From NCBI GenBank assembly GCA_913009765.1, contig CAJVYT010000074.1, positions 1-13,283 on the forward strand: a DNA stretch of 13,283 nucleotides, read 5' to 3'. The DNA is from an uncultured candidate division Zixibacteria bacterium. GTDB lineage: Bacteria; Zixibacteria; MSB-5A5; GN15; FEB-12. Under the pieces are notes generated by a model. It did not search any database. It saw nothing but the letters and a program-made list of their open reading frames with translations, and was not told the DNA's origin. The translations under genes were made by a program, and so were the position numbers. This document shows, piece after piece, positions 7,216-13,283 of the stretch. Numbering within the stretch: the first letter of the stretch is position 1; every line of letters starts with the position of its first letter.

Positions 7216-7533
7216 ATGGGCAGAACTTTGATCTACAGCAAAGATTGTTCGCACTGTGAGAATCTAATAGCAAAGATTCACAAAGATAGATTAAATATTC
7301 GCTTGGTTCGTTTGCAAAAAGCAAAAAGCTTTTTAGAGGCAAACGGCATCAGCGTTGTACCGGTATTGGTCAGTAAAGATAACGGCGGCATGCAGATTGC
7401 CATAGGAGATACGGCCATTACAAAGATTTTGTTTCCACTTGATTGGTATAAAGATATTGTTAAAAGGTTCTTTGGTAAAACAGGCAAGATTAACGGCAGC
7501 TGTAACTTTAATAGTACAAAAGATTGTAAATAG
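7216..7533 (+). CDS. Glutaredoxin/thioredoxin-fold protein
   Basis: 105 residues from ATG 7216. MGRTLIYSKDCSHCENLIAK gives the first beta strand of a thioredoxin fold followed by a CxxC redox centre, CSHC (residues 11-14). VVPVLVS further on carries the expected cis-proline. It is likely a cytosolic thiol-disulphide reductase or redox carrier, partner unknown. The frame is open further upstream (TTG at 7138), but that part lies in repeat module C, so 7216 is preferred. No Shine-Dalgarno precedes it, so the native 5' end may have been replaced by the repeat. The tail after about residue 85 (KTGKINGSCNFNSTKDCK) adds two more cysteines. It is followed after 14 bp by a small hypothetical gene on the same strand. 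Confidence 0.7.
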   Translation: MGRTLIYSKDCSHCENLIAKIHKDRLNIRLVRLQKAKSFLEANGISVVPVLVSKDNGGMQIAIGDTAITKILFPLDWYKDIVKRFFGKTGKINGSCNFNSTKDCK

Positions 7534-7547
7534 GGAGAAATAGTAAA

Positions 7548-7754
7548 TTGAAGTTCAAATATCTATACGAATGCGGAAATCTTTCAGCATTTAACAAAAT
7601 CAGAACATCCGGAAGTCTGCGCGGTATCGAAATGCCGGCAAGCAGAAAACAGCAGATGATATTATCGGAAAGACTGATACCGTTCCGCAATACAGATGAC
7701 GTTAAGCTGTATGCGTTTGCACCGTTGGATTGGGAGGATATGAAAGGATTATGA
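7548..7754 (+). CDS. Small hypothetical protein (68 aa)
   Basis: TTG start at 7548, preceded by TAGGGAG at 7531-7537. The protein reads MKFKYLYECGNLSAFNKIRT..., ending APLDWEDMKGL. It is soluble with no transmembrane segment, has one cysteine, and belongs to no family I recognise. It lies 14 bp after the thioredoxin-fold gene. Its stop TGA overlaps an ATG at 7751 (ATGA), and the dUTPase gene begins 22 bp further on, so it was probably translated within the same operon. Function unknown; a role in nucleotide or DNA metabolism would be guesswork from context only. Confidence 0.55.
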   Translation: MKFKYLYECGNLSAFNKIRTSGSLRGIEMPASRKQQMILSERLIPFRNTDDVKLYAFAPLDWEDMKGL

Positions 7755-7783
7755 GCAAAAATTACATGGAGAAGCTATGCTAA
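7751..7783 (+). CDS. 10-codon mini-ORF coupling two genes
   Basis: MSKNYMEKLC starts in an ATGA overlap with the preceding stop, and its TAA (7781-7783) lies just inside the dUTPase gene start at 7777. Its codons carry the GGAGAA ribosome-binding site of the dUTPase gene. It is best read as a translational-coupling leader or a chance frame, not as a functional peptide. Confidence 0.25.
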   Translation: MSKNYMEKLC

Positions 7784-8226
7784 AAATCAAAATCAAATAT
7801 TTTGTTCCGGACATGCCAAAAATCGAAAAAATCGACATCGGCGATTGGATCGATCTGCGGATCGCCAGGAATACATCTCTTTCCAAATGGAAGCATTGTT
7901 TGATCCCCTCTTGGTGCAGCGACGAAGCTTCCTGCCAAATATGAAGCTCATCTTGCTGCAAGATCAAGCACATTCAGGCATTGGGGCATATTGCAGAGAC
8001 AAATTCACCGGCTATTATAGATGATAGCTACTGTGGAGACAACGATCAGTGGTTCTTTTTGGCTATAGCAATGCGAGATACTGCAACACAAAAAAGAGAC
8101 AGAATTTGCCATTTCCGCATTGTCGGGAAAATGCCTGAGGTAGGGTTTGCGGAGGTGGAATATCTCGACAATCCCGATCAAGGCGGGTTCGGAAGTACAG
8201 GTAAAAGGTCAATCACCTCGTCCTAA
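7777..8226 (+). pseudogene. dut: dUTPase (dUTP diphosphatase), two frameshifts
   Basis: dUTPase hydrolyses dUTP to dUMP and pyrophosphate, keeping uracil out of DNA; phages and plasmids often carry one. From ATG 7777 (GGAGAA upstream) the first frame gives MLKIKIKYFVPDMP...IDIGDWIDLRIAR (motif 1) to LIP. Near 7909 one extra base shifts the frame, so the first frame ends at TGA 7942. The +1 frame continues LGAATKLPAKYEAHLAARSS, then TFRHWGIL (motif 2). Two extra bases (a duplicated AG near 7996) restore the original frame for IIDDSYCGDNDQW (motif 3), KRDRICHFRI (motif 4) and GGFGSTG (motif 5). The changes sum to three bases, but the in-frame TGA remains. All five motifs are recognisable, so decay is recent. 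Motif 2 has Ala where Pro is usual (AARSS). Sequencing error is an alternative. Confidence 0.85.
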
Positions 8227-8242
8227 AAAACGAGGTTTGTTT
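8216..8242 (+). terminator. Possible intrinsic terminator after dut
   Basis: CCTCGT (8216-8221) pairs with ACGAGG (8230-8235) across an 8-base A-rich loop and is followed by TTTGTTT. The hairpin overlaps the dut stop codon. The stem is only 6 bp, so termination may be partial. The next gene has its own strong ribosome-binding site. Confidence 0.4.
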
Positions 8243-8280
8243 CACAAGAAATAAGTAAAAACAGATAAGGAGATATCATT

Positions 8281-8571
8281 ATGGACAAAGAAGTTTTAGG
8301 TAAATGCCCGGAATGCGGCGGTGATGTGGTAGAGAGCAAAAAGGCGTACGGCTGTTCAAACTGGCGCGATGAGGATGGCGGATGCCGCTTCACAATCTGG
8401 AAAACAATCGCAAAGAAAACGATAACAGAAAACCAGGCTAAACAAATCATTGCCGGCGAAAGAGTCGCAGTCAAAGATCTAACCAGCCGCAAGGGAACAA
8501 AGTTCGGGGCGTATCTTAAATATGACAAGGATCAGAGAAAGGTGATCTTTGACGGTTTTTTGCCTGAATGA
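8281..8571 (+). CDS. Stand-alone topoisomerase-type zinc-ribbon protein
   Basis: 96 residues from ATG 8281, with AAGGAG at the proper distance. It consists of one zinc-binding ribbon and the following repeat found at the C-terminus of bacterial topoisomerase III: C9-PE-C12-GG, then YGC25...GGC35-RFTIWKTI, then ITENQAKQIIAGERVAVKDL and SRKGTKFGAYLKYD. The same architecture ends the TopB-like protein encoded 0.9 kb downstream, but the two sequences differ clearly, so this is not a simple duplication. It has no toprim or catalytic tyrosine. It may bind single-stranded DNA, or act as an accessory to a topoisomerase or to the RecD2 helicase; this is inference. It could also be the surviving tail of a lost topoisomerase, though the good start signals argue for an independent gene. 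Confidence 0.8.
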   Translation: MDKEVLGKCPECGGDVVESKKAYGCSNWRDEDGGCRFTIWKTIAKKTITENQAKQIIAGERVAVKDLTSRKGTKFGAYLKYDKDQRKVIFDGFLPE

Positions 8572-8628
8572 GATTGATCACAACAAAGGAAATTTTATAA
8601 AAATAAAAAGATTCAGGAGGTATGGAAA

Positions 8629-9426
8629 GTGAGCAGACATTCACATAAGATCGATTACAAGATTATCGGCAACGACATGCAAATGGTTGAGATAGAACTT
8701 GATCCCGGCGAAACGGTGATTGCTGAAGCCGGAGCTATGACCTATATGGAAGAAGATATTAACTTTGAATCCAGGATGGGAGACGGATCATCAGTAAACA
8801 GCAGCTTTTTCAGTAAATTGTTGAGTGCCGGTAAGCGTGTTGCTGCAGGAGAATCATTTTTCATGACATATTTTACACAAATGGGTAACGGCAAAGGGCA
8901 TGTAGCGTTTGCCGCACCATATCCGGGAACTATTCTGCCTGTTGATTTAGCTGCTATCGGTGAGGAATTGCTATGTCAAAAGGATGCTTTTTTGTGCGCG
9001 GCGTTGGGTACAAAATTGGACATTGCTTTCACTAAACGATTTGGAGCCGGTTTCTTTGGCGGTGAAGGGTTTATTCTTGAGCGGCTGACAGGTGAGGGTT
9101 TGGTGTTTATTCATGCAGGCGGTACGGTTATTCGCAAAGAATTGCATGGAGAGACCCTGCGTATGGATACCGGATGTTTGGTGGCGTTTGAACCCTCTCT
9201 GGATTATAATATTGAGCGTGTCGGCGGGCTCAAAAGCATGGTATTTGGCGGTGAGGGCTTATTTTTGGCTACGTTGCGCGGTACAGGCAAAGTATGGCTG
9301 CAAAGTCTGCCATTTTCGCGTATGGCTGACCGTATTTTGGCTAATGCTCCGGCTTATGGCGGCGACAGCAAAGGAGAAGGCTCTATATTGGGTGGACTTG
9401 GACGACTCATAGATGGCAATGAATAG
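8629..9426 (+). CDS. AIM24 / TIGR00266 family protein
   Basis: 265 residues, the usual length for the TIGR00266/AIM24 family, a beta-rich fold of unknown biochemical role in bacteria. Family features are the N-terminal [32 protein letters not shown], the glycine-rich [19 protein letters not shown], and [22 protein letters not shown] at 8629 is eight bases after CAGGAGG (8614-8620). The nearer ATG at 8622 runs only eight codons, which decides for GTG. No signal peptide is seen. The gene looks richer in G and in TTG leucine codons than its neighbours, hinting at a different origin. It lies 57 bp after the zinc-ribbon gene and 18 bp before the topoisomerase start, so they are probably co-transcribed. 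Its link to the DNA-processing neighbours is unclear. Confidence 0.88.
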   Translation: MSRHSHKIDYKIIGNDMQMVEIELDPGETVIAEAGAMTYMEEDINFESRMGDGSSVNSSFFSKLLSAGKRVAAGESFFMTYFTQMGNGKGHVAFAAPYPGTILPVDLAAIGEELLCQKDAFLCAALGTKLDIAFTKRFGAGFFGGEGFILERLTGEGLVFIHAGGTVIRKELHGETLRMDTGCLVAFEPSLDYNIERVGGLKSMVFGGEGLFLATLRGTGKVWLQSLPFSRMADRILANAPAYGGDSKGEGSILGGLGRLIDGNE

Positions 9427-9444
9427 GAAAAGATATGCTTTTTG

Positions 9445-11463
9445 ATGTATAATTATCTCATCCTTGCCGAAAAGAACAGTCTTGCTCAGTCCATAGCGAA
9501 GGCATTTGCCGGGCATCAGCATAAAAACGGATACTACGAAGCAAGCGATCCTGCTATCGGTACCGCAAAGATCTACTACACGTTCGGCCATATATTGGAA
9601 ACAGATGTCAAAGAGACGCTTGCAAAAGCCGGATATAACTATTCAATTCCGATATTTCCCAAACTCTTTGTCATGGCGCCAAGAGACAATAGAAAGACAT
9701 TGTTTAAGCAGATAGCATCTGCAATCAAAAAGAACGACTATACCGCCATTATCAATGCCGGTGATCCGGACAGGGAAGGTGAGCTTCTGATCAGAGAAGT
9801 TCTTAATTATGCCAAAACAGATAAACCGAAATACCGTCTGTGGTTTAATTCCACTCAAAAAACCGAGTTAAGGCGTGCATTGCAAGATCTCAAACCTATG
9901 TCGGAATATGATCACCTGTACGCTGCTGCATTGGGCAGACAGTATGCCGATTTCTATATCGGTATAAACGGAAGCATAGGACTCCAAAAGAAAACCGGCA
10001 GTGGAAACCAGTCTATAGGCAGAGTACAGACACCTGTCCTGAAATTGATTGTTGAGCGGGATCTGAAGATAGAGCACTTCAAGCCTGTAACATATTTTAT
10101 ACTGAAAATAGAATGTAAGAAAGACAGATCATTCCGGGCTGAATATATCGATACAAACAGGAAAGAGAATGTTAACAGATTATCCAAAGAAGAAGCGGAT
10201 AATCTATTTGAAGAGATCAAATCCGAGTCCTTTGCAGATGTTCTGTCGATCAAAAAAGAGCATAGAAAACAACTGCCGCCAAAGCTGCCTAAACTGTCCG
10301 ATATGCAGATAGAAGCAGGTACACTTTTCAAATACAAAGCGGATAAAGTGCTGCAGATCATACAGGGACTTTATGAAAAGGGTATTGTTTCGTATCCGAG
10401 AACCGATTCAAGCTATCTATCTGCTAACGACAAATCTGTTGTTATCAAGAGCCTCAACCGACTTGGCAGAACTGATCTGACTCATAGCATACCCTCAAGG
10501 ATATTCAATGATAAGGATGTCGCAGAGGCCGGTCATCATGCTATTATCCCTCTGGATAAGTTACCGGATAATATAACAAGAGAAGAGACACAGGTTTACA
10601 AGTTAATTGAAAGACGCTTTATCGCTCAGTTCTATCGGTTGTATGAATATGAAACTACAGTGGTGATATTGGGTATTGGTGAGCATCGGTTCAAAGCTGC
10701 CGGCAAGGTTGATAAAATCCTCGGGTGGAAGCAGTTGTATCGAGAACAAGAAAGCAATGATGAGCAAGTTTTGCCGGTAATGTCGGAAGGCGAAAAGATC
10801 GTTAAAACCGACACCAAAATTCTACAGAAACAGACAAAACCTCCAAGATGTTTTACTTCTGCAAGCTTAATTAAAAAGATGTCTCAATTGGAGCTTGGCA
10901 CTCAGGCTACAAGATCAAACTATGAACCATTGCTTGTCAGAAGAGGTTATATAACAAGCGTCAAAGAGATACACGCTACAGAGCTGGGCAAACAGCTTAT
11001 CGTTTCAGGCGTAGGAAAGATGACCTTTGCGGATCCTGAATTCAGCGCAAAATGGGATAAGTATCTAAATAATATTATAAAAAAACGACCTGCTGACTAT
11101 AAAGACAAAATGAAGAGCTTTATGGAGAAAGCAAAACGATTAACAACGCTAACCTGTGAGGAGATAGGAAAGCTGCGGATTGAGAAGATTAAAATAGATA
11201 TTACGAACCGGAACACAATCGGCAAGTGCGCCTGCGGCGGTGATATCGTAATAATGAATAAAGTTTACAAATGTGCCGGTTGTGGGAAATACCTATTCAA
11301 AACGGTATTCGGTAAAAAGCTGACACAGAGACAGGCTTTGTTCTTAATGCAGAAGAAAGAACTGACATTGAAGTCACTCAAAAGCAGAAAGGGTGAGAAA
11401 TTCTCAGCATTTGCATGTATGAATCAGGAGGGAAATAGGTGGAAGGTAAGATTGAGGTTTTGA
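9445..11463 (+). CDS. topB: DNA topoisomerase III (type IA)
   Basis: About 672 residues, a complete type IA topoisomerase that relaxes or decatenates DNA through a 5'-phosphotyrosine intermediate. Counting from TTG 9442, the toprim domain shows Glu10 in LILAEKNSLAQ and the metal-binding DPDREGE at 108-114. The catalytic tyrosine is Y318 in GIVSYPRTDSSYLS. The C-terminal zinc ribbon has C596, C598, C611 and C614, followed by a Toprim_Crpt-type repeat ending SLKSRKGEKFSAFA. Start choice is uncertain. ATG 9445 lies in TTGATG, but AGGA (9425-9428) is best spaced for ATG 9435, which reads only MLFDV before a stop. Removing one T from the T5 run at 9438-9442 would join 9435 to the gene. TopB homologues are common on conjugative plasmids and ICEs. 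Last gene of the plus-strand cluster. Confidence 0.93.
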   Translation: MYNYLILAEKNSLAQSIAKAFAGHQHKNGYYEASDPAIGTAKIYYTFGHILETDVKETLAKAGYNYSIPIFPKLFVMAPRDNRKTLFKQIASAIKKNDYTAIINAGDPDREGELLIREVLNYAKTDKPKYRLWFNSTQKTELRRALQDLKPMSEYDHLYAAALGRQYADFYIGINGSIGLQKKTGSGNQSIGRVQTPVLKLIVERDLKIEHFKPVTYFILKIECKKDRSFRAEYIDTNRKENVNRLSKEEADNLFEEIKSESFADVLSIKKEHRKQLPPKLPKLSDMQIEAGTLFKYKADKVLQIIQGLYEKGIVSYPRTDSSYLSANDKSVVIKSLNRLGRTDLTHSIPSRIFNDKDVAEAGHHAIIPLDKLPDNITREETQVYKLIERRFIAQFYRLYEYETTVVILGIGEHRFKAAGKVDKILGWKQLYREQESNDEQVLPVMSEGEKIVKTDTKILQKQTKPPRCFTSASLIKKMSQLELGTQATRSNYEPLLVRRGYITSVKEIHATELGKQLIVSGVGKMTFADPEFSAKWDKYLNNIIKKRPADYKDKMKSFMEKAKRLTTLTCEEIGKLRIEKIKIDITNRNTIGKCACGGDIVIMNKVYKCAGCGKYLFKTVFGKKLTQRQALFLMQKKELTLKSLKSRKGEKFSAFACMNQEGNRWKVRLRF

Positions 11464-11664
11464 ATTTCTAAAATAGAAATTTATGGCTAATGCCGCAAAT
11501 CAAACTTAGCGAAAGCCGTCACTTCCAGGGCAGATTCTCTCCAAGCCTTTGCGCCTTGACAATAATGGCTATATTTTTTTAAGGAGTATATAGGGTCAGG
11601 TCTTCACAGCCTGTTGAAAAACTCATATATATATCATTGCTTTATATCATTGAAAATGGTAGGG
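11464..11664. other. Intergenic region after topB
   Basis: No gene is seen. A perfect 8-bp inverted repeat AATTTCTA-AAA-TAGAAATT lies at about 11463-11482, right after the topB stop; it is AU-only and a weak terminator at best. Further on are GGGTCAGGTCTTCACAG (about 11593-11609), reminiscent of half of a REP-type palindrome, and AGCCTGTTGAAAAA (11608-11621), the inverted copy of 285-298. Confidence 0.45.
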
Positions 11665-11735
11665 AGATCAAGGGGTCAGCCAACTTGATTTCCAGCGAGA
11701 TTGATTAAATATCAAGTTGGATGACCCCTTGATCT
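11665..11735. repeat. REP-like inverted repeat, 25-bp arms
   Basis: The arms 11665-11689 and 11711-11735 are reverse complements with a single mismatch (both contain AGATCAAGGGGTCA and CAACTTGAT or complements), around a 21-base loop. The GGGGTCA core resembles REP-like palindromes mobilised by TnpA-REP (RAYT) Y1 transposases; that assignment is from recall of the pattern. The right arm forms the last codons and truncation point of the methyltransferase gene. It could also act as a bidirectional terminator. Confidence 0.75.
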
Positions 11736-12025
11736 TCATAAGTTCCTGATATCCATAGTGTACCGTTAGGCTTTAAAACCCGTTTACATGCTTCAATCCA
11801 TTTAAAATGGAATTCAAAATCCTCATCGATTCCCTTACTTTTATCCCATTTTCCTTTGTTTACACTTACTCTTTTCCCAGCATGGCATGTAAAACCGTCA
11901 TTCGACAAATTGTATGGCGGATCTACAAATATTAAATCCATGCTTTCTTCTGGTAATTGTTCAAGAGTGTCTATCACATCACCAAGAAATAATCTCAATC
12001 CAAATTCTTTAAAATATACTTCCAA
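11705..12025 (-). pseudogene. DNA adenine-N6 methyltransferase, 3'-truncated
   Basis: TTG start at 12025, ten bases after AGGAGA (12041-12036). The protein begins MEVYFKEFGLRLFLGDVID, then LEQLPEESMDLIFVDPPYNL, with the catalytic DPPY at residues 35-38, GKRVSVNKGKWDKSKG and FHFKWIEACKRVLKPNGTLW. This is a beta-type site-specific adenine methyltransferase of the kind found in type II systems or as orphan enzymes, normally around 250-300 residues. After ISGTY (about 11738) the family sequence stops and ten residues are read from the REP-like repeat. The target-recognition part and the C-terminal SAM-binding FxGxG motif are missing, so it should be inactive. It directly follows an attC site, marking it as the remains of an integron gene cassette. 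Confidence 0.85.
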
Positions 12026-12053
12026 AATAATAGATTCTCCTATTTTTTAATCC

Positions 12054-12121
12054 TAACGCCCGAGCTGAGCTGGTTTTTACTGAGCGCAGCGGAGTAAAAT
12101 CCAGTGCAGCGATTTGTTATA
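12054..12121 (-). other. attC: Integron attC recombination site
   Basis: On the minus strand the site begins TATAACAAATCGCTGCACTGG (R''/L''-like) and ends CCAGCTCAGCTCGGGCGTTA (L'/R'-like, with the G/TT crossover at 12057-12055). The centre folds by pairing CTGGATTTTACT with AGTAAAAACCAG (one mismatch) around CCGCTGCGCTC. The outer CG-CTG arms pair with extra bases on one side, as expected for the extrahelical bases of attC. The length is about 68 bp. It starts five bases after the stop of the upstream endonuclease ORF and is followed by the next cassette's ribosome-binding site. The base after GTTAGG is A, a minor departure from GTTRRRY. Confidence 0.8.
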
Positions 12122-12126
12122 GTATT

Positions 12127-13283
12127 CTACTTCTCTTTTTCTTGTTCTGCTAATATTTTTTTTGCCTCTCTTAAATCTATTTTTGCATGATGGCCGTGTT
12201 TCTCAAGTAAATGTAATAAATTTGAGCCACTTAACAGTGTTATAGGTTTATCTTTTGCGAACTGATATGCATCCGGCCCATAATTTGCGGTAGTAACTAG
12301 AATGCCTTTTGTTGCTCCCTCATTTACAAGCGTTCCGTATAAATCTCTTACTGCTGCCACTCCAACAGTATTTGTATATCTTTTCGCTTGGATTACAATT
12401 TTTCCGCCTCTAATTGGATCTGGGTCAAAAGCAATAGCATCAACGCCGCCATCTCTACTGGCTTGCGTTACTTTAACCTCTCCGCCATTAGTTTGAAATT
12501 CTTTTTCAAATAATTCTCTTATTAAATTTTCAAAGTCTTCCCAATCCATTGCAGCGAGGTTTGTCGAATTATCTACTGAGTCAGCCACATCATAACCTTC
12601 AACAAATCTTTTATCTGTTTTAGTTAGTTGTAAGATTGGCTGAACAGGAACCATGCTGCTAAGTTTACTACTTGCAATTCCTTTTAAATTTCTAAAACTT
12701 ATTTTAGGATCTATTCGAGATAAATTTAGTCCTAAAAATTCATCTTTCTTTACTTGAATCGTTAGAATACAATTATTTTCTTCTTTTCCAGTAGCTTTAT
12801 TTATTGCTTTCACCCAACCATTAAAAGATATAGCGTCGATTGCATTTACCGAATCAGCTTCAAATAACTCATGAATTGTTCTCAGTGTTATTTTATACAT
12901 TGACTCGTCAAACATCTTATTAATCTGAGATTCTAAAATATATGATTCTCTCAATTCTTTTTTTGTAGCAATATATTTTACTTCTTTCAATTTTGGGAAA
13001 GCATCTAATGGTGGCAACTGATATTCAACAATTAGTATTTTATTTTCTGGGTTGTATTCGAGTTCAAAACTTTGTGGAAACGAATCAGGATATTCAGAGT
13101 TATTTAATACCATTTCACAATATTCGACAATTGAATCAGTATCCTTATTAAAATAAGATTGTTTCAAATTATCAATTTTTTGATTGAAACTTTTTTGCTG
13201 ATTATAATAATTCTCTTTTTCTTTTTCCCGTTCAAGAACTTCTTTTTCCCATTTTTTAACCTGTAGTTGATATTTTTTATCAA
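12127..13283 (-). CDS. Mrr-type restriction endonuclease (5' end outside window)
   Basis: The frame is open to the window edge, so at least 385 residues are present and the start is not seen. The distal N-terminal part is a charged coiled coil (KKWEKEVLEREKEKENYY). A middle domain of unknown fold follows, containing PPLDAFPKLKEVKYIATKKE. The C-terminal third is a Mrr_cat PD-(D/E)xK nuclease: MDWEDFENLIRELFEKEF, SRDGGVDAIAFD with the metal-binding Asp codon at 12441-12439, IVIQAKRY with QAK at 12390-12382, then VAAVRDLYGTLVNEGATKGI and LVTTANYGPDAYQFA. Such enzymes cut modified or foreign DNA and serve in phage defence. The stop is followed by an attC site, so this is the ORF of an integron cassette. 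Its neighbour is a methyltransferase cassette, but Mrr-type nucleases usually act without a cognate methylase. Confidence 0.88.
   Translation of the reverse strand, partial: DKKYQLQVKKWEKEVLEREKEKENYYNQQKSFNQKIDNLKQSYFNKDTDSIVEYCEMVLNNSEYPDSFPQSFELEYNPENKILIVEYQLPPLDAFPKLKEVKYIATKKELRESYILESQINKMFDESMYKITLRTIHELFEADSVNAIDAISFNGWVKAINKATGKEENNCILTIQVKKDEFLGLNLSRIDPKISFRNLKGIASSKLSSMVPVQPILQLTKTDKRFVEGYDVADSVDNSTNLAAMDWEDFENLIRELFEKEFQTNGGEVKVTQASRDGGVDAIAFDPDPIRGGKIVIQAKRYTNTVGVAAVRDLYGTLVNEGATKGILVTTANYGPDAYQFAKDKPITLLSGSNLLHLLEKHGHHAKIDLREAKKILAEQEKEK

Noticed and set aside
9954..10361. Minus-strand open frame of 135 codons inside topB
   Set aside because: It lies antisense within a strongly conserved coding region and its serine/leucine-rich composition is that of a shadow frame.
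11540..11600. Promoter from TTGACA near 11556
   Set aside because: There is no -10-like hexamer at 16-18 bp and no plus-strand gene downstream; it is likely chance in AT-rich DNA.
12127..13167. TTG start at 13167 for the endonuclease
   Set aside because: The same frame stays open with a plausible coiled-coil sequence to the window edge and there is no Shine-Dalgarno at 13167, so the gene is treated as partial.

Overview
The window is AT-rich (roughly 40% GC by eye) and looks like an accessory region of a Gram-negative-type bacterium. The interspersed repeat of the GAGATTGCTTCGCTTCGCTC type and the AlkK/DmdB-like acyl-CoA ligase would suit a Desulfobacterota or Nitrospirota relative. That placement is a weak inference, because no rRNA or other marker gene is present.

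Layout. (1) 1-273: two tandem 146-bp units of a palindromic intergenic repeat. (2) 349-1998, minus strand: an intact fatty-acyl-CoA ligase, the only ordinary metabolic gene. (3) 2000-4020: a graveyard of mobile elements. It holds an unidentified open frame, three 23-bp-spaced direct repeats like an IS21-family end, a frameshifted istA remnant, and an IS3-family orfA/orfB remnant on the minus strand. (4) 4029-6434: a RecD2-type helicase whose Shine-Dalgarno points at an ATA codon. A sigma-70-like gene overlaps its stop by ATGA but is broken by loss of one A. (5) 6756-7192: decayed DNA with two copies of a roughly 86-bp module built on the palindrome ACTAACCGGTTAGT; a third copy lies at 3157. 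(6) 7216-11463, plus strand: a thioredoxin-fold protein, a small hypothetical, a broken dUTPase gene, a stand-alone topoisomerase zinc-ribbon protein, an AIM24/TIGR00266 protein and a complete type IA topoisomerase III. (7) 11464-13283: a REP-like 25-bp inverted repeat that truncates a DNA adenine methyltransferase, an integron-type attC site, and the 3' part of a Mrr-type restriction endonuclease, both genes on the minus strand.

How it fits together. RecD2, the sigma remnant, dUTPase, topoisomerase III and its zinc-ribbon satellite look like a DNA-replication/processing module of a plasmid or integrative element, now partly decaying. The right end reads as part of an integron cassette array on the minus strand: endonuclease ORF, then attC five bases after its stop, then the start of a methyltransferase cassette. 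The attC site with restriction/modification-type genes and the repeated palindrome module are the two features most worth following up.
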